64,000 bases of DNA from Pseudomonas abietaniphila. Lineage in GTDB: Bacteria > Pseudomonadota > Gammaproteobacteria > Pseudomonadales > Pseudomonadaceae. The stretch's first letter is position 1. Every line of letters starts with the position of its first letter. This document shows, piece after piece, positions 42,871-51,084 of the stretch. The stretch spans positions 1 to 64,000 of the forward strand of contig NZ_FNCO01000021.1 in assembly GCF_900100795.1 (NCBI RefSeq). The letters run 5' to 3'. The translations under genes and the position numbers were made by a program. The notes under the pieces are model-generated. The model did no database searches. It worked only from the letters and a program-made list of their open reading frames with translations, and was not told where the DNA came from.

Positions 42871-43128
42871 AAGGTCTACGGCTGCCGCGGCTGTGAAGCC
42901 GCACCGGTCACCGCCGACAAACCGGCTCAACTGATCGAAAAGAGCATGGCCAGTCCTAGCGTCCTGGCGATGCTGTTGATCACCAAATACGTCGATGGTC
43001 TGCCGCTGCACCGCTTCAAAAAAATCCTCGGTCGTCACGGCGTCGATATCCCCCGCCAAACCCTGGCGCGCTGGGTGATCCAGTGCGGCGAGCACCTGCA
43101 ACCGCTGCTGAATCTGTCTACGAAAACA
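42871..43128 (+). pseudogene. IS66-family transposase fragment
   Basis: The frame reads KVYGCRGCEAAPVTADKP, then VLAMLLITKYVDGLPLHRFK and RQTLARWVIQCGEHLQPLL. This is the zinc-finger and linker part of an IS66 TnpC transposase. Both ends are missing. Confidence 0.75.
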
Positions 43129-43600
43129 GCCCGGCGTGCCGCGTCGGCACGAAGGCCGTATTGCGGTGCAAACCAGCGATACGCGTTGGTGCTCGGACGG
43201 CTTTGAGTTCCGCTGCGAGGACGGAGCCAAATTGAGCGTAACCTTCGCCCTGGACTGCTGTGATCGCGAGGCCATCGGCTAGGTCGCGAGCCCGACCGGG
43301 TACAGCGGCGATGATATCCGCGACTTGATGCTGGAAAGCGTGGAGAGGCGCTTCGGTGATCAACTGCCCGCCACGCCGGTGCAATGGCTAAGCGATAACG
43401 GCTCGGCGTACACCGCCGACCAGACGTGCCTGTTTGCTCGACAGATCGGCTTGCAGCCGGTGACCCCCCAGTTCGCAGCCCGCAGAGCAACGGCATGGCC
43501 GAGAGCTTCGTGAAGACGATCAAGCGTGATTACGTGGCGCACATACCTAAGCCGGATCGAGAAACGGCACTACGTAACTTGGCCAATCCCTGTGATCCTG
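43129..43600 (+). pseudogene. IS3-family transposase (OrfB) fragment, decayed
   Basis: The rve integrase domain is seen as RWCSDGFEFRCEDGAKLS, QWLSDNGSAYTA and NGMAESFVKTIKRDY. A TAG stop interrupts it after DREAIG (about 43280). One frame shift near 43470 separates the SDNG and NGMAE parts. It is inactive. Confidence 0.75.
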
Positions 43601-43687
43601 CGTGGTCGTCTTACTTTGCCCAACGTCGAGCTGCGATAGACGTGGATTGATTGCCCGGTACTAGACCATGGTGCTGACGAAAGACTT

Positions 43688-43762
43688 GAGCCGGATGAGG
43701 CGCGACTCTCATGCCCGGTTCTTTGGGGGCGGTGGCGCAGTAATGCGCTGCTGTTACCCGAC
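43688..43762 (+). ncRNA. Orphan 3' end of a group II intron (domains V and VI)
   Basis: Domain V (43688-43721, 34 nt) starts GAGCCGG and ends CCCGGTTC, with the inner stem ATGAG/CTCAT and the catalytic AGC near its base. Domain VI follows with GGGGGCGGTG, the hairpin GCGCA-GTAA-TGCGC, and TGTTACCC ending near GAC. The rest of the intron and its reverse transcriptase are absent, so it cannot splice. Confidence 0.75.
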
Positions 43763-43784
43763 GAAAGTGTACTTAAGCCCTACC

Positions 43785-43935
43785 ATCTTATCTCGGCGCC
43801 ATAAACCAGGACCTTCATCTCCTCCCTCCTTGATTCCGTACTTAACTACGGAGGTAGAGTTGAATCGTGGATCGAAAACCCGAGAGGAGATCGCCGTTAT
43901 GAAACACCTAAGACTGCTGCTGATAGTGAGTGCGA
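43785..43935. repeat. Inverted copy of 41960-42110 (promoter and signal-peptide region)
   Basis: From near TTATCTCGGCGCC through the MerR-type promoter and the first codons of the gene (ATGAAACACCTAAGACTGCT), this segment matches the complement of about 41960-42110 almost base for base. The two small secreted-protein genes therefore face away from each other around the relic-rich 1.7 kb. Confidence 0.75.
43830..43860 (+). promoter_or_regulatory. MerR-type promoter of the DUF2790 gene
   Basis: TTGATT, a 19-bp spacer with CCGTACTTAACTACGG (43836-43851), then TAGAGT. Identical to the promoter at 42034-42064. Confidence 0.8.
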
Positions 43936-44231
43936 CTCTGCTGTCATCCACCGTATGGGCCGATGGCAGTTCCGATCGCCTGTACGGTAAGATGATCCAG
44001 GCCAACGAGCAATCCATGCGCGAATACGCTAGCGCCCAAGGCAAGAACCCGCCAGAAGTCACTCACTACCGCTATGGCATGAAGCTCGACATCGCCAAGG
44101 TCATTCACGTCACGTCGACCAATGGCAACTGCGATGTGATGCCTGCGCAAATGACCTACGAGGATTCGAGCGGAAACCTGCATATTCTGGAGTACCGCGT
44201 ATCAGGAACGGACTGCAGGAGCCAGCACTGA
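43899..44231 (+). CDS. DUF2790-family small secreted protein
   Basis: The 110-residue protein has a signal peptide (MKHLRLLLIVSATLLSSTVWA) and the YGMKLDIAKVIHVT and MTYEDSSGNLHILEYRV patterns of pseudomonad DUF2790 proteins. Members of that family are reported among metal-induced genes. Here the MerR-type promoter predicts mercury induction. Two Cys in the mature protein could form a disulfide. GAGGAG precedes the ATG. Confidence 0.8.
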   Translation: MKHLRLLLIVSATLLSSTVWADGSSDRLYGKMIQANEQSMREYASAQGKNPPEVTHYRYGMKLDIAKVIHVTSTNGNCDVMPAQMTYEDSSGNLHILEYRVSGTDCRSQH

Positions 44232-44390
44232 GCATTGTTGACGTGTTGCTGACGGAAAAGTAATTTTCACGTCACCCTGACGTTATTTTGCATGTGGAAG
44301 TATGTAAGAAGCGCACCCGGCTATGCCCGGCGCGCTTCGGCATATACACAACCGCACAATGAAAAATCTGCCAAAACATCAAGAGCGTTT

Positions 44391-45178
44391 ATGAACAACA
44401 AGGCCCTGTTGGGACTTTCTCAGATCGTCTTGAGCATCAGCGCTGCGCAGGCTGCAATGGCCGCCGAGGAAAAAGGCGAGGGATTCATCGAAGGCAGCAG
44501 CCTGAGCATCTTCAATCGAAATTTCTACTTCAACCGTGATTTTCGCAAAGGCCAGTCCAGCAGTACAGGAAATGGCTACTCGGAAGAATGGGCCCACGGA
44601 GTCATAGGCCGATTCGAGTCGGGCTCGGCCAGGCCGAGGACAATTACTCCAAGCTCGGCGGCGCCGTAAAGACCCGTTTCCTGGACACTGAAATCAAAGT
44701 AGGCGATGTCTTCCCTGTCACGCCTGTCGTGCAGTACGGCGATTCGCGACTGCTTCCGGAAAGCTTCCGCGGCGTCACCGCATACAACACCAGTGTCGAG
44801 GGCTTGGTGCTACAGGGCGGACGCCTGCACGCGATGAGCCAACCCAGCTCCAGCAGCATGCGGGATGATTTTGCAACCTTCTACGCAGGCGAAGTCGGCT
44901 CTCCGTGGATAGTCGGCGGTGATTACACACCCAACGACAACCTTGGCTTCAGCCTTTACACCAGTTGTCTCAAGGATGCCTGAAACCAATACTATACCGG
45001 CACTACCTGGAGCTACCCGCTTGCAGATGATGTCGCCTTGGTCGGTGGTTTGAATTACTACAAGGCCGTCGATGAGGGGAAGCAGCTCCTCGGCAGTTTT
45101 GAGAACGATATCTGGAGCGGCAAGGTCGGCCTCCGTGTCGGGGCGCACACCGGCGAGGGACGGAGACGGCCGACGTGA
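44391..45178 (+). pseudogene. Decayed OprD-family porin gene
   Basis: A signal peptide and GFIEGSSLSIFNRNFYFNRD, then WAHGVIGRFESG match OprD porins of Pseudomonas. The frame then shifts near 44625, with a deletion. It continues in another frame (NYSKLGGAVKTRFLDTEIKV, LPESFRGVTAYNTSVEGL), meets a TGA near 44983, and resumes as QYYTGTTWSYPLADDVALVG before being cut off. Confidence 0.85.
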
Positions 45179-45187
45179 ACCAGATCG

Positions 45188-45457
45188 CTATTGTGCCTTG
45201 CTATCGCCCTTCGGGGACTCCATTCCAATGTGTTGGTTCATGTTCTCCATCATTGTATTGCAGTTTTTCATCATCTTGGACATTTCCTGCATGTCCATCA
45301 TCGGCATATGGTTGCCGTCCATCATGTGCATGTCCTCACCCTTATTTGTCTCGGCACTGCTTTGGGCGGGGGCTTTGGCCTGTTCGGCAAATCCCGTGGC
45401 AACAGTTCCAAGGGCTATGAAGGTAGCAAGGACGGTGTAGGTAATGGCGTTACGCAT
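45188..45457 (-). CDS. Small Met-rich periplasmic protein, possible metal binder
   Basis: The 89-residue protein has a signal peptide (MRNAITYTVLATFIALGTVA...). The mature part is dominated by methionine and histidine (GEDMHMMDGNHMPMMDMQEM, SKMMKNCNTMMENMNQH). Met/His-rich small proteins usually bind Cu(I), and Hg is possible with the single Cys. GAGGAG precedes the ATG. It lies between the porin relic and tnpT. Confidence 0.7.
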   Translation of the reverse strand: MRNAITYTVLATFIALGTVATGFAEQAKAPAQSSAETNKGEDMHMMDGNHMPMMDMQEMSKMMKNCNTMMENMNQHIGMESPKGDSKAQ

Positions 45458-45592
45458 GGCGACTCTCCTCATCTACGACCTTGGTTTCCAGCCAGGCTGT
45501 GTATTGAAGAGTTGATTGCTCCACTGTCCTCCTGTTTGGCTCCTTTGGTTTGGAGGATGGTTTCAGGCGCCTGAGGTAGGCGCCTTTTTCGG

Positions 45593-46642
45593 TCAACAAG
45601 TCTTCGGCTTCATCGCTCTGGACTCTGCGAGCTGGCTTGACAGCACCGCGTTGTCTTGCACGAGAAGCTGCTTTTCTGTGGCCAACTGGCTCAATTGGCT
45701 TTCAGTTTGGCTTAAGCGTTCCGCCAGCAGGCTTCGCTCCCGTTCATTGACGGCCAGGTAAGTCCGCGTCTCAGCCAAACGCTGCTCACCTTGGCCATGG
45801 CGCTGCTCCAGTGCCTGATGCGACTGTTGCAAGTCGGTGAATTGAAGTAAGACGTGTTCATGCGCAATCTGACTCTGCGCGAGCGTCGCTTGCGTCGTGA
45901 GCAGGGTGCTCTCTAGACGATCATGGTCCTGCACCAGGCGTTGTTCCTGCGCCTGCAGTTCGCCCAGGCGGGTTTGCTGCGCGAGCAGACGCTGCCGGAG
46001 CGCTGCCAATTCGTGTTCCAGGCGCTGCTGGCGTTGCTCAGTGGCCTGGCGCTCGTCGCTGCGTTGTTGCGCGACCGATGCCTGGTAGTGCTCAAACTGC
46101 TCCCGCGCTTGTTGCAGTTGCCGGGTCAGTGCGGCCGCCTCGGCGGCGCGGTCAGCCAGACGTTGTTCGAGCCCGGTCTTTTCACTGCCCAGGCTGGCCA
46201 GGGCGATCTCCTGACGCTGCAGGGTGTCAGCCAGCCCCTGGCTGCGCGTAGTGGCTACGGCAAGTGCCTGGGCCTGCTGCTCCTGAACGCTGAGTTGCGC
46301 GTCGCGCTCGACGAATGCCTGCTGCAACTGTTCCTGCAACGCGTCGGCCTCTGCCTGGTGAGCCGCTACGGCCTGCTGGAGTTGGACGGCCGCCTCCGCC
46401 TGAACTTTTTCGTACAGTCCTTTCAGCGCCAGGACCAGCTCCGCGGGCAATCCCAGTTCGGCCTGGGCCAGCGTGCCGGGATGCGCGGCTTTCCAACGCT
46501 TTAACAACGGAGCAATCGTGCTTTTGCTGCCCGTCCCACCCAGGGCGACGCGGATGCTGTCAATGGTGGGGTTGTGGCCCGCAGCCACCAGTTGGGTGGC
46601 CGCCTGGGCAACATGCAGGTAGAGGACGCCGGAACGGGCCAT
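45593..46642 (-). CDS. tnpT: TnpT cointegrate-resolution accessory protein
   Basis: The 349-residue protein has an N-terminal DNA-binding region like plasmid KfrA proteins (NPTIDSIRVALGGTGSKST) and a long Gln/Glu/Ala-rich coiled coil (about 75-340). In Tn4651 TnpT assists the TnpS recombinase. Divergent from tnpS. The ATG at 46642 is preferred over GTG 46648. Confidence 0.85.
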   Translation of the reverse strand: MARSGVLYLHVAQAATQLVAAGHNPTIDSIRVALGGTGSKSTIAPLLKRWKAAHPGTLAQAELGLPAELVLALKGLYEKVQAEAAVQLQQAVAAHQAEADALQEQLQQAFVERDAQLSVQEQQAQALAVATTRSQGLADTLQRQEIALASLGSEKTGLEQRLADRAAEAAALTRQLQQAREQFEHYQASVAQQRSDERQATEQRQQRLEHELAALRQRLLAQQTRLGELQAQEQRLVQDHDRLESTLLTTQATLAQSQIAHEHVLLQFTDLQQSHQALEQRHGQGEQRLAETRTYLAVNERERSLLAERLSQTESQLSQLATEKQLLVQDNAVLSSQLAESRAMKPKTC

Positions 46643-46828
46643 GAACACCTCGGATTTTTTCGTACCGTATTATGGAAAACGTAATACCTCGATTTAAGTA
46701 CAGAATAGTTCAGCCGACTGAGACCGTCAGTTGACCCACGATAAGCGCGGTTATCGTGAGTTAAGTCATCGCGATCGAGGGTTGTGTCTATAATCTGCGG
46801 TACACATGGCCTAAACAGGCGCTTCGTG
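46643..46828. promoter_or_regulatory. Cointegrate resolution site and divergent promoters (rst-like)
   Basis: Between divergent tnpT and tnpS. The inverted repeat CACGATAA-GCGCGG-TTATCGTG (46737-46758) looks like a tyrosine-recombinase core site with a 6-bp crossover. An outer pair around CGTATTATGG..AACGTAATACC (about 46664-46687) could be an accessory site. The role follows from Tn4651. Confidence 0.7.
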
Positions 46829-47839
46829 ATGACAGCCGGCAATAATGACGAAAACCTCCCCACCAGGCGGCACGAAGAGCCGACAGTACTTGCGCGTACC
46901 CCCGGTACGCTCACCACCCCCGAACAATTGGCTGAGCAACATCAGCGTTTTCTCGCCGCCGCGACAACCGACAACACCCGGCGCACCTACCGCTCGGCCA
47001 TTCGCCACTTTCTCGCCTGGGGCGGCGTGCTGCCGTGCGATGAAGCCGCGCTGATTCGTTATCTATTGTCTTTTGCGGAAGTATTGAACCCGCGCACCCT
47101 GGCCCTGCGCCTCACGGCGCTGTCGCAATGGCACCGTTATCAGGGTTTTCCTGACCCTACCGCCAGCGCCACCGTGGGCAAAACCTTGCGCGGTATTGAG
47201 CGGGTGAACGGGCGGCCTCGACAAAAAGCCAAGGCCCTGGTCCTAGAGGATCTCGAACGCATCGTGGTGCACCTGAACACGCTCGACGGACTGGCGACAC
47301 TGCGGGACAGTGCACTGCTCCAGGTCGGGTATTTTGGTGCGTTCCGGCGCAGCGAATTGGTCACGCTGGAGATGCAATACCTCGAGTGGGAGCAGGAAGG
47401 TCTACGGATCACGCTGCCCCGTTCCAAGACCGATCAGGAGGGCGAGGGACTCGACAAGGCGATCCCATACGGCGACAGCATCTGCTGCCCCGCGACAGCG
47501 CTACGCCGGTGGTTGGACGCGGCTCAGATCGTTCAGGGGCCACTGTTCCGGCGCATCAGCCGCTGGGGCGTACTCGGCGAGGTGGCACTGCACGAGGGCA
47601 GCGTGAATACCATCCTGACGGCACGTGCCGAAGCCGCAGGGCTGTTGTATGTGCCCGAACTGAGCAGCCACAGTCTGCGTCGGGGACTGGCTACCAGTGC
47701 GCATCGGGCTGGGGCGGATTTCCTTGAGATCAAACGACAGGGTGGCTGGCGGCACGATGGCACCGTACACGGCTATATCGAGGAAGCTGGAGCTTTCGAG
47801 GAGAATGCGGCTGGCTCGTTATTACGACGCAAACCGTAG
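46829..47839 (+). CDS. tnpS: TnpS tyrosine recombinase (cointegrate resolvase)
   Basis: The 336-residue recombinase resolves transposition cointegrates at the adjacent site. The catalytic set is intact: Arg in GAFRRSELVTL, HSLRRG (His and Arg), GGWRH (Trp), and Tyr in VHGYIEEAG. An upstream GTG at 46784 is possible, but the ATG at 46829 gives the length expected from Tn4651. Confidence 0.92.
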   Translation: MTAGNNDENLPTRRHEEPTVLARTPGTLTTPEQLAEQHQRFLAAATTDNTRRTYRSAIRHFLAWGGVLPCDEAALIRYLLSFAEVLNPRTLALRLTALSQWHRYQGFPDPTASATVGKTLRGIERVNGRPRQKAKALVLEDLERIVVHLNTLDGLATLRDSALLQVGYFGAFRRSELVTLEMQYLEWEQEGLRITLPRSKTDQEGEGLDKAIPYGDSICCPATALRRWLDAAQIVQGPLFRRISRWGVLGEVALHEGSVNTILTARAEAAGLLYVPELSSHSLRRGLATSAHRAGADFLEIKRQGGWRHDGTVHGYIEEAGAFEENAAGSLLRRKP

Positions 47840-47938
47840 CCAAGGTTTGTAAGCAGGGCTGGTTAGAATCCCAAGTGGCCACCCTCTATTCTCGACCGTC
47901 CTTCCGCAGCACATGAGCAGTTCCCTTAAAAACAGTTA

Positions 47939-47985
47939 CTTACAGAACGAATGTCCTAATTTTTGGCTTATCTCGGCACGCCCCC
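47939..47985 (-). repeat. Right 47-bp terminal inverted repeat
   Basis: Complement begins GGGGGCGTGCCGAGATAAGC, matching the left end. GGATC follows directly at 47986-47990. Confidence 0.93.
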
Positions 47986-47990
47986 GGATC

Positions 47991-48184
47991 TGTTTGATAA
48001 TCCCGGCAGTGAACTTCCTGCTGTACAGCAAGCCAGAATCAAGCAATTGAATTCGGAGCTCTGGGGCCTGGAGCAGGAGCTGTGCGTGCTTTTGGAGAAT
48101 TTTTACATGCACCTGCGGGATGACATGGGTGAACCCCAGCCGTGGCCACGGGACAACCGGGGAGATCCTGGAAAGGCGCACTGA
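47991..48184 (+). pseudogene. 3' part of the small gene split by the transposon
   Basis: After one copy of GGATC the frame continues from the 25797 fragment as LFDNPGSELPAVQQARIKQL, then a leucine-rich helix (LWGLEQELCVLLENFYMHLR), to a stop at 48184. The rejoined gene is 116 codons. It may be a helical DNA-binding or regulatory protein, but no family is recognised. Confidence 0.8.
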
Positions 48185-48252
48185 CGGCGATATTTGTGCC
48201 TCGCGGAGCGAGCTACCCCGCTCCGCTGTATCTTTTCTCTGTTCAGTGCTCT

Positions 48253-49284
48253 TCAGCTCTGACGCCACAGTTCCCACGAAGCCAGCATCCGATCGGCAGA
48301 TACCTGCTGAGCAAACCCCATCCACTCTGCAACAAGAGCCGGCGTCTCCCCCTTTTCGAACAGTTGCGCCGCGAATGTGTTGCGCAGTGTTTGGGGACTG
48401 GCCCGATGTTCCTGATCACGTATCGCCTTGACGCCGGAGTCATGGATCGAGGTGTCAGTGATCCGGTTGACTGTCGATGGGTTGATGCTGGTGATCAGCC
48501 GGCCATTTTTGGTGATCGGCTTGATGTCGGTGGGAAACACCAGCTCCCCTTCCGTTCCAGCTCGATGGCGAATCTGCAACCAGGTGGTCAATGCTTGTAT
48601 CGCGTAATCGAAGGGTTGTGTGCGGTGCGAGTACTGGGAATCGGCAAATCGCAGGGTGATCCACGGCCCGCGAAATTCGATGCAATTAACAGTCAAGGCG
48701 ATTATCTCCGCTACCTTGAGGCCACCCCCCAGGCATAACCCCACCATCGCTTTGTCCCGCGCTTCACGCCATTGTCCGTGCGCCGTAGCAGATTTGATCT
48801 CGGCGGTGACATGATCCACCAGTAATGCCCGCTCAGCCGCCCGCAAGAAGCTTGTAGGCAGATTTCCATCCACATCCTTCCATTTTGCTCCCTCGTCTCG
48901 CATCGCCTGTGCGGCGGGATTAAGCACGCCCAGTTCGGCTGAATCTCTGATCAGATCTGCAAGCACCCGCTGTATCAACCGCCGGTACCTGTCTCGCTGT
49001 GGTCTGTTGTTTACCAGCTTTTCTTCCGGCGATTGCCCAGGCGACAACGAGTCGAGGAATGCGCTCACATGGCTTGCATCCACTTGGCTTAATTTAATGC
49101 TCTTTTGCTCAATCCAGTCGACGAAGCGTCCCCATTGAGCCCTGTACACCTCAGCGGATGAGATTCTGATACGCGTTGAGGTCCCCCTACCAGCTTGCTG
49201 GCTAACCCAGTGGTCAAAGGTCTGCCGTGGGTTCGCGTCCCATTCTGGGGGGTTGGGTTTGAACAAGTCATCTGTAGGGTTCAT
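48253..49284 (-). CDS. Tyrosine-recombinase-like protein lacking catalytic residues
   Basis: A 343-residue XerC/D-like protein with an N-terminal SAM-like core-binding domain (about 20-130). In the catalytic domain the usual GLR is GLK (CLGGGLKVAEI), HxLRHTF is QTLRNTF, LLGH is WMGF, and no tyrosine follows. At least the first Arg, both His and the nucleophile are changed. GGAG precedes the ATG at 49284. It may bind DNA without cutting. The gene abuts the transposon target gene. Confidence 0.75.
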   Translation of the reverse strand: MNPTDDLFKPNPPEWDANPRQTFDHWVSQQAGRGTSTRIRISSAEVYRAQWGRFVDWIEQKSIKLSQVDASHVSAFLDSLSPGQSPEEKLVNNRPQRDRYRRLIQRVLADLIRDSAELGVLNPAAQAMRDEGAKWKDVDGNLPTSFLRAAERALLVDHVTAEIKSATAHGQWREARDKAMVGLCLGGGLKVAEIIALTVNCIEFRGPWITLRFADSQYSHRTQPFDYAIQALTTWLQIRHRAGTEGELVFPTDIKPITKNGRLITSINPSTVNRITDTSIHDSGVKAIRDQEHRASPQTLRNTFAAQLFEKGETPALVAEWMGFAQQVSADRMLASWELWRQS

Positions 49285-49553
49285 GGGCCGCTCCATAGGT
49301 CCAGGATCAATCAGGTCGGGGTAAAGCCTGAAATCTTTGACTGTTAATTGCATTAAATTATGGAGTACAAATGTACCCCTAGTCTTCATTTTTCACTGGC
49401 AGCAGTGACATCTCCGATGCGTGGTAGTCCGCGCAGGCCGGGTTTGACGGCTGGCCAAGAGAGGCAACTGAACAAGATAGGGGTGGCCAGCGCTTACAGA
49501 GCGTTGTCAGGCATCTCCCTTGGCACGTTCAATGACCTTTCAGGAAAGTCCAG

Positions 49554-50204
49554 ATGAATAACCAACACGTTGACCGCTTCATCGCGCTGGCCAGCTCCGC
49601 ATCGCAAATCGAGATAACCCTACCCGGCGGTTTCCAGGAGATAAGTACCGTAATGGTTCTAGGGCCTGAAAAGGATGGCACCCTGCTGAGGCTGATCTGG
49701 AATCAGCAACGGTGCGAAACTTTGTTTACGGCCGGCGGCATCGAGCAAGGGCGGTGGGAAGATGACGCGTTCCACTGCAATGACAAATACGACAAGCCTG
49801 TGAAGCTTCGCCTGTTGGCCATCTCCGTACTGCGACCTGCTGTGCACACCGGCATCGAGCCTGAACGATCCTCAAGCATGCTCGATGCCGGTTGTGGCGA
49901 GCATCCTTCCATGACCGAGGACGGCCCGGAAAGCATGCTTGAGAATGGCGCCGTGCTGGACTTCCTTCGGGATGTCATCAACCGTTCTGACACTATGGAC
50001 GCTGAGGCAGAACTGACCTGGCGCCTACTTTGTACCGCCATCAATATTCTGGATGACCAGCAGCTTGAAAAACTTCTTGGGGCTTTCCGGGCTAGGCTGA
50101 TCGATAGTCAGGACGACACGAAAGATCTCACCACCATGCCTCTCACGGAAATGCTCGCAATGATTACCAACCCCGAAACGCCGAACGCAATAGTGCATCA
50201 GTAA
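49554..50204 (+). CDS. Hypothetical protein, 216 residues
   Basis: Unrecognised. The N-terminal half looks beta-rich (QIEITLPGGFQEISTVMVLG), the C-terminal half helical (LTWRLLCTAINILDDQQLEK). CAGGAAAG precedes the ATG. A single-gene unit with its own terminator. Confidence 0.6.
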   Translation: MNNQHVDRFIALASSASQIEITLPGGFQEISTVMVLGPEKDGTLLRLIWNQQRCETLFTAGGIEQGRWEDDAFHCNDKYDKPVKLRLLAISVLRPAVHTGIEPERSSSMLDAGCGEHPSMTEDGPESMLENGAVLDFLRDVINRSDTMDAEAELTWRLLCTAINILDDQQLEKLLGAFRARLIDSQDDTKDLTTMPLTEMLAMITNPETPNAIVHQ

Positions 50205-50214
50205 CGATCCATCC

Positions 50215-50240
50215 AGCCCTGACATTCTGTCGGGGCTTTT
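50215..50240 (+). terminator. Terminator of the 49554 gene
   Basis: AGCCCTGAC/GTCGGGGCT stem with one wobble pair, then TTTTTA. Confidence 0.75.
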
Positions 50241-50248
50241 TAATGGGC

Positions 50249-50282
50249 AAAAAAAACCGCCAGCTCCGAAGAGTCAGCGGTT
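50249..50282 (-). terminator. Terminator of the 50303 gene
   Basis: ACCGC/GCGGT and CTC/GAG stems with a CGAA loop, followed on the minus strand by eight T residues. GGAGCGTTAAC (50286-50296) lies between it and the stop codon. Confidence 0.75.
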
Positions 50283-50302
50283 GATGGAGCGTTAACGAAA
50301 AA

Positions 50303-50959
50303 TTAGGCCGATTTCAGAACCATGCGTTTTTGCGGTACGTAGAAGGTTTCCTCTACGATCTCTTCGGACAGCAGGTCAATGAAACGTTCCCTGACTTGGT
50401 CACAGGCTTTGTCGAATCCGTCGACCAGCTTGACTCGATCCTGAAGCTGTTCCAGAGACCACTCATCGAAATCGGCATCCTCATCGATACCGGCGTGATG
50501 AGTGACCAATTCCTTGGGTGGCGTCTGATAATTAACGCGGCCCTTCTCCCCATCTGCGCCACAACGGCCGCAGCGATTGTCGTTCAGAGCACAAAGCTTG
50601 AAATTTCGCTGATAGCACGACCGGCAGTAGGACTGATGCCCGGTTAGTCTGTACTCGCTCTGGAGCAGAACCAGATACCCGCTTGACCTGCCATTGCTGC
50701 AAATCGTGAAGCGACCTTCATGTTCCTGTTCGAACTCATGGATGCATTCATTCAAGCTCTCCCAGAGGCCCTCGACCTGGAGAATGTCGTAGGCTTTGGA
50801 GCACTGTTCCGTCGACAAACCTAGTCGGTGGACCTTAACGTTGAGGGCATAACTCTGACACTTGTTCCATGCGCGCATGGTGTCATAGCGAAAATGACCA
50901 CTCAGAAAAGCAATCATTTCTTCACGGGATGTGGTGTCTACGGATTTCTGAAAGTGCAT
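50303..50959 (-). CDS. Hypothetical protein with paired zinc-binding Cys motifs
   Basis: Unrecognised, 218 residues. The middle has CRSCYQRNFKLCALNDNRC and GRCG, a likely two-site zinc ribbon. A charged C-terminal helix region follows (FDEWSLEQLQDRVKLVDGF). The leader contains ATCTCC/GGAGAT pairing over the Shine-Dalgarno. Confidence 0.6.
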   Translation of the reverse strand: MHFQKSVDTTSREEMIAFLSGHFRYDTMRAWNKCQSYALNVKVHRLGLSTEQCSKAYDILQVEGLWESLNECIHEFEQEHEGRFTICSNGRSSGYLVLLQSEYRLTGHQSYCRSCYQRNFKLCALNDNRCGRCGADGEKGRVNYQTPPKELVTHHAGIDEDADFDEWSLEQLQDRVKLVDGFDKACDQVRERFIDLLSEEIVEETFYVPQKRMVLKSA

Positions 50960-50962
50960 GGG

Positions 50963-50991
50963 AATCTCCTGTTGGCTGTATGCCTGGAGAT
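50963..50991 (-). promoter_or_regulatory. Shine-Dalgarno-sequestering leader of the 50303 gene
   Basis: On the minus strand ATCTCC (50991-50986) can pair with GGAGAT (50969-50964), which contains the ribosome site four nt before the ATG. Loop of 16 nt. Confidence 0.55.
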
Positions 50992-51037
50992 GCGTAACAA
51001 GGAACAGGAATCCCCCACAGACAGATCCGGCATGCAG

Positions 51038-51066
51038 AAAAAACCCGGCCGCAAAGGACCGGGTTT
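51038..51066 (-). terminator. Terminator of the 51085 gene
   Basis: AAACCCGG/CCGGGTTT stem with a GC-rich inner part, then TTTTTT on the minus strand. Confidence 0.75.
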
Positions 51067-51084
51067 GTGAGACTTGTGACGGAC

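Larger units (their letters stand above)
25954..47985. mobile_element. Complete Tn4651/Tn5041-type Tn3-family mercury transposon
   Basis: The 22,032-bp element is bounded by 47-bp inverted repeats beginning GGGG (25954-26000 and 47939-47985). These differ at only a few positions. GGATC is directly duplicated at 25949-25953 and 47986-47990. Transposition genes tnpA-tnpC are at the left end. The tnpT/tnpS pair with a recombination site between them is at the right end, the arrangement known from Tn4651. Cargo is two mer operons and many relics. The intact duplication means the insertion occurred as a unit. Confidence 0.93.

Noticed and set aside
43741..43785. GAAAGTGTACTTAAG near the intron end considered as another Tn3-type inverted repeat
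   Set aside because: No GGGG at the expected 38-bp distance and no partner end.
48195..48230. GCGGAGC/GCTCCGC hairpin considered as a tRNA or attachment site
   Set aside because: No cloverleaf arms or CCA-type end. It is better explained as a simple hairpin between convergent genes.
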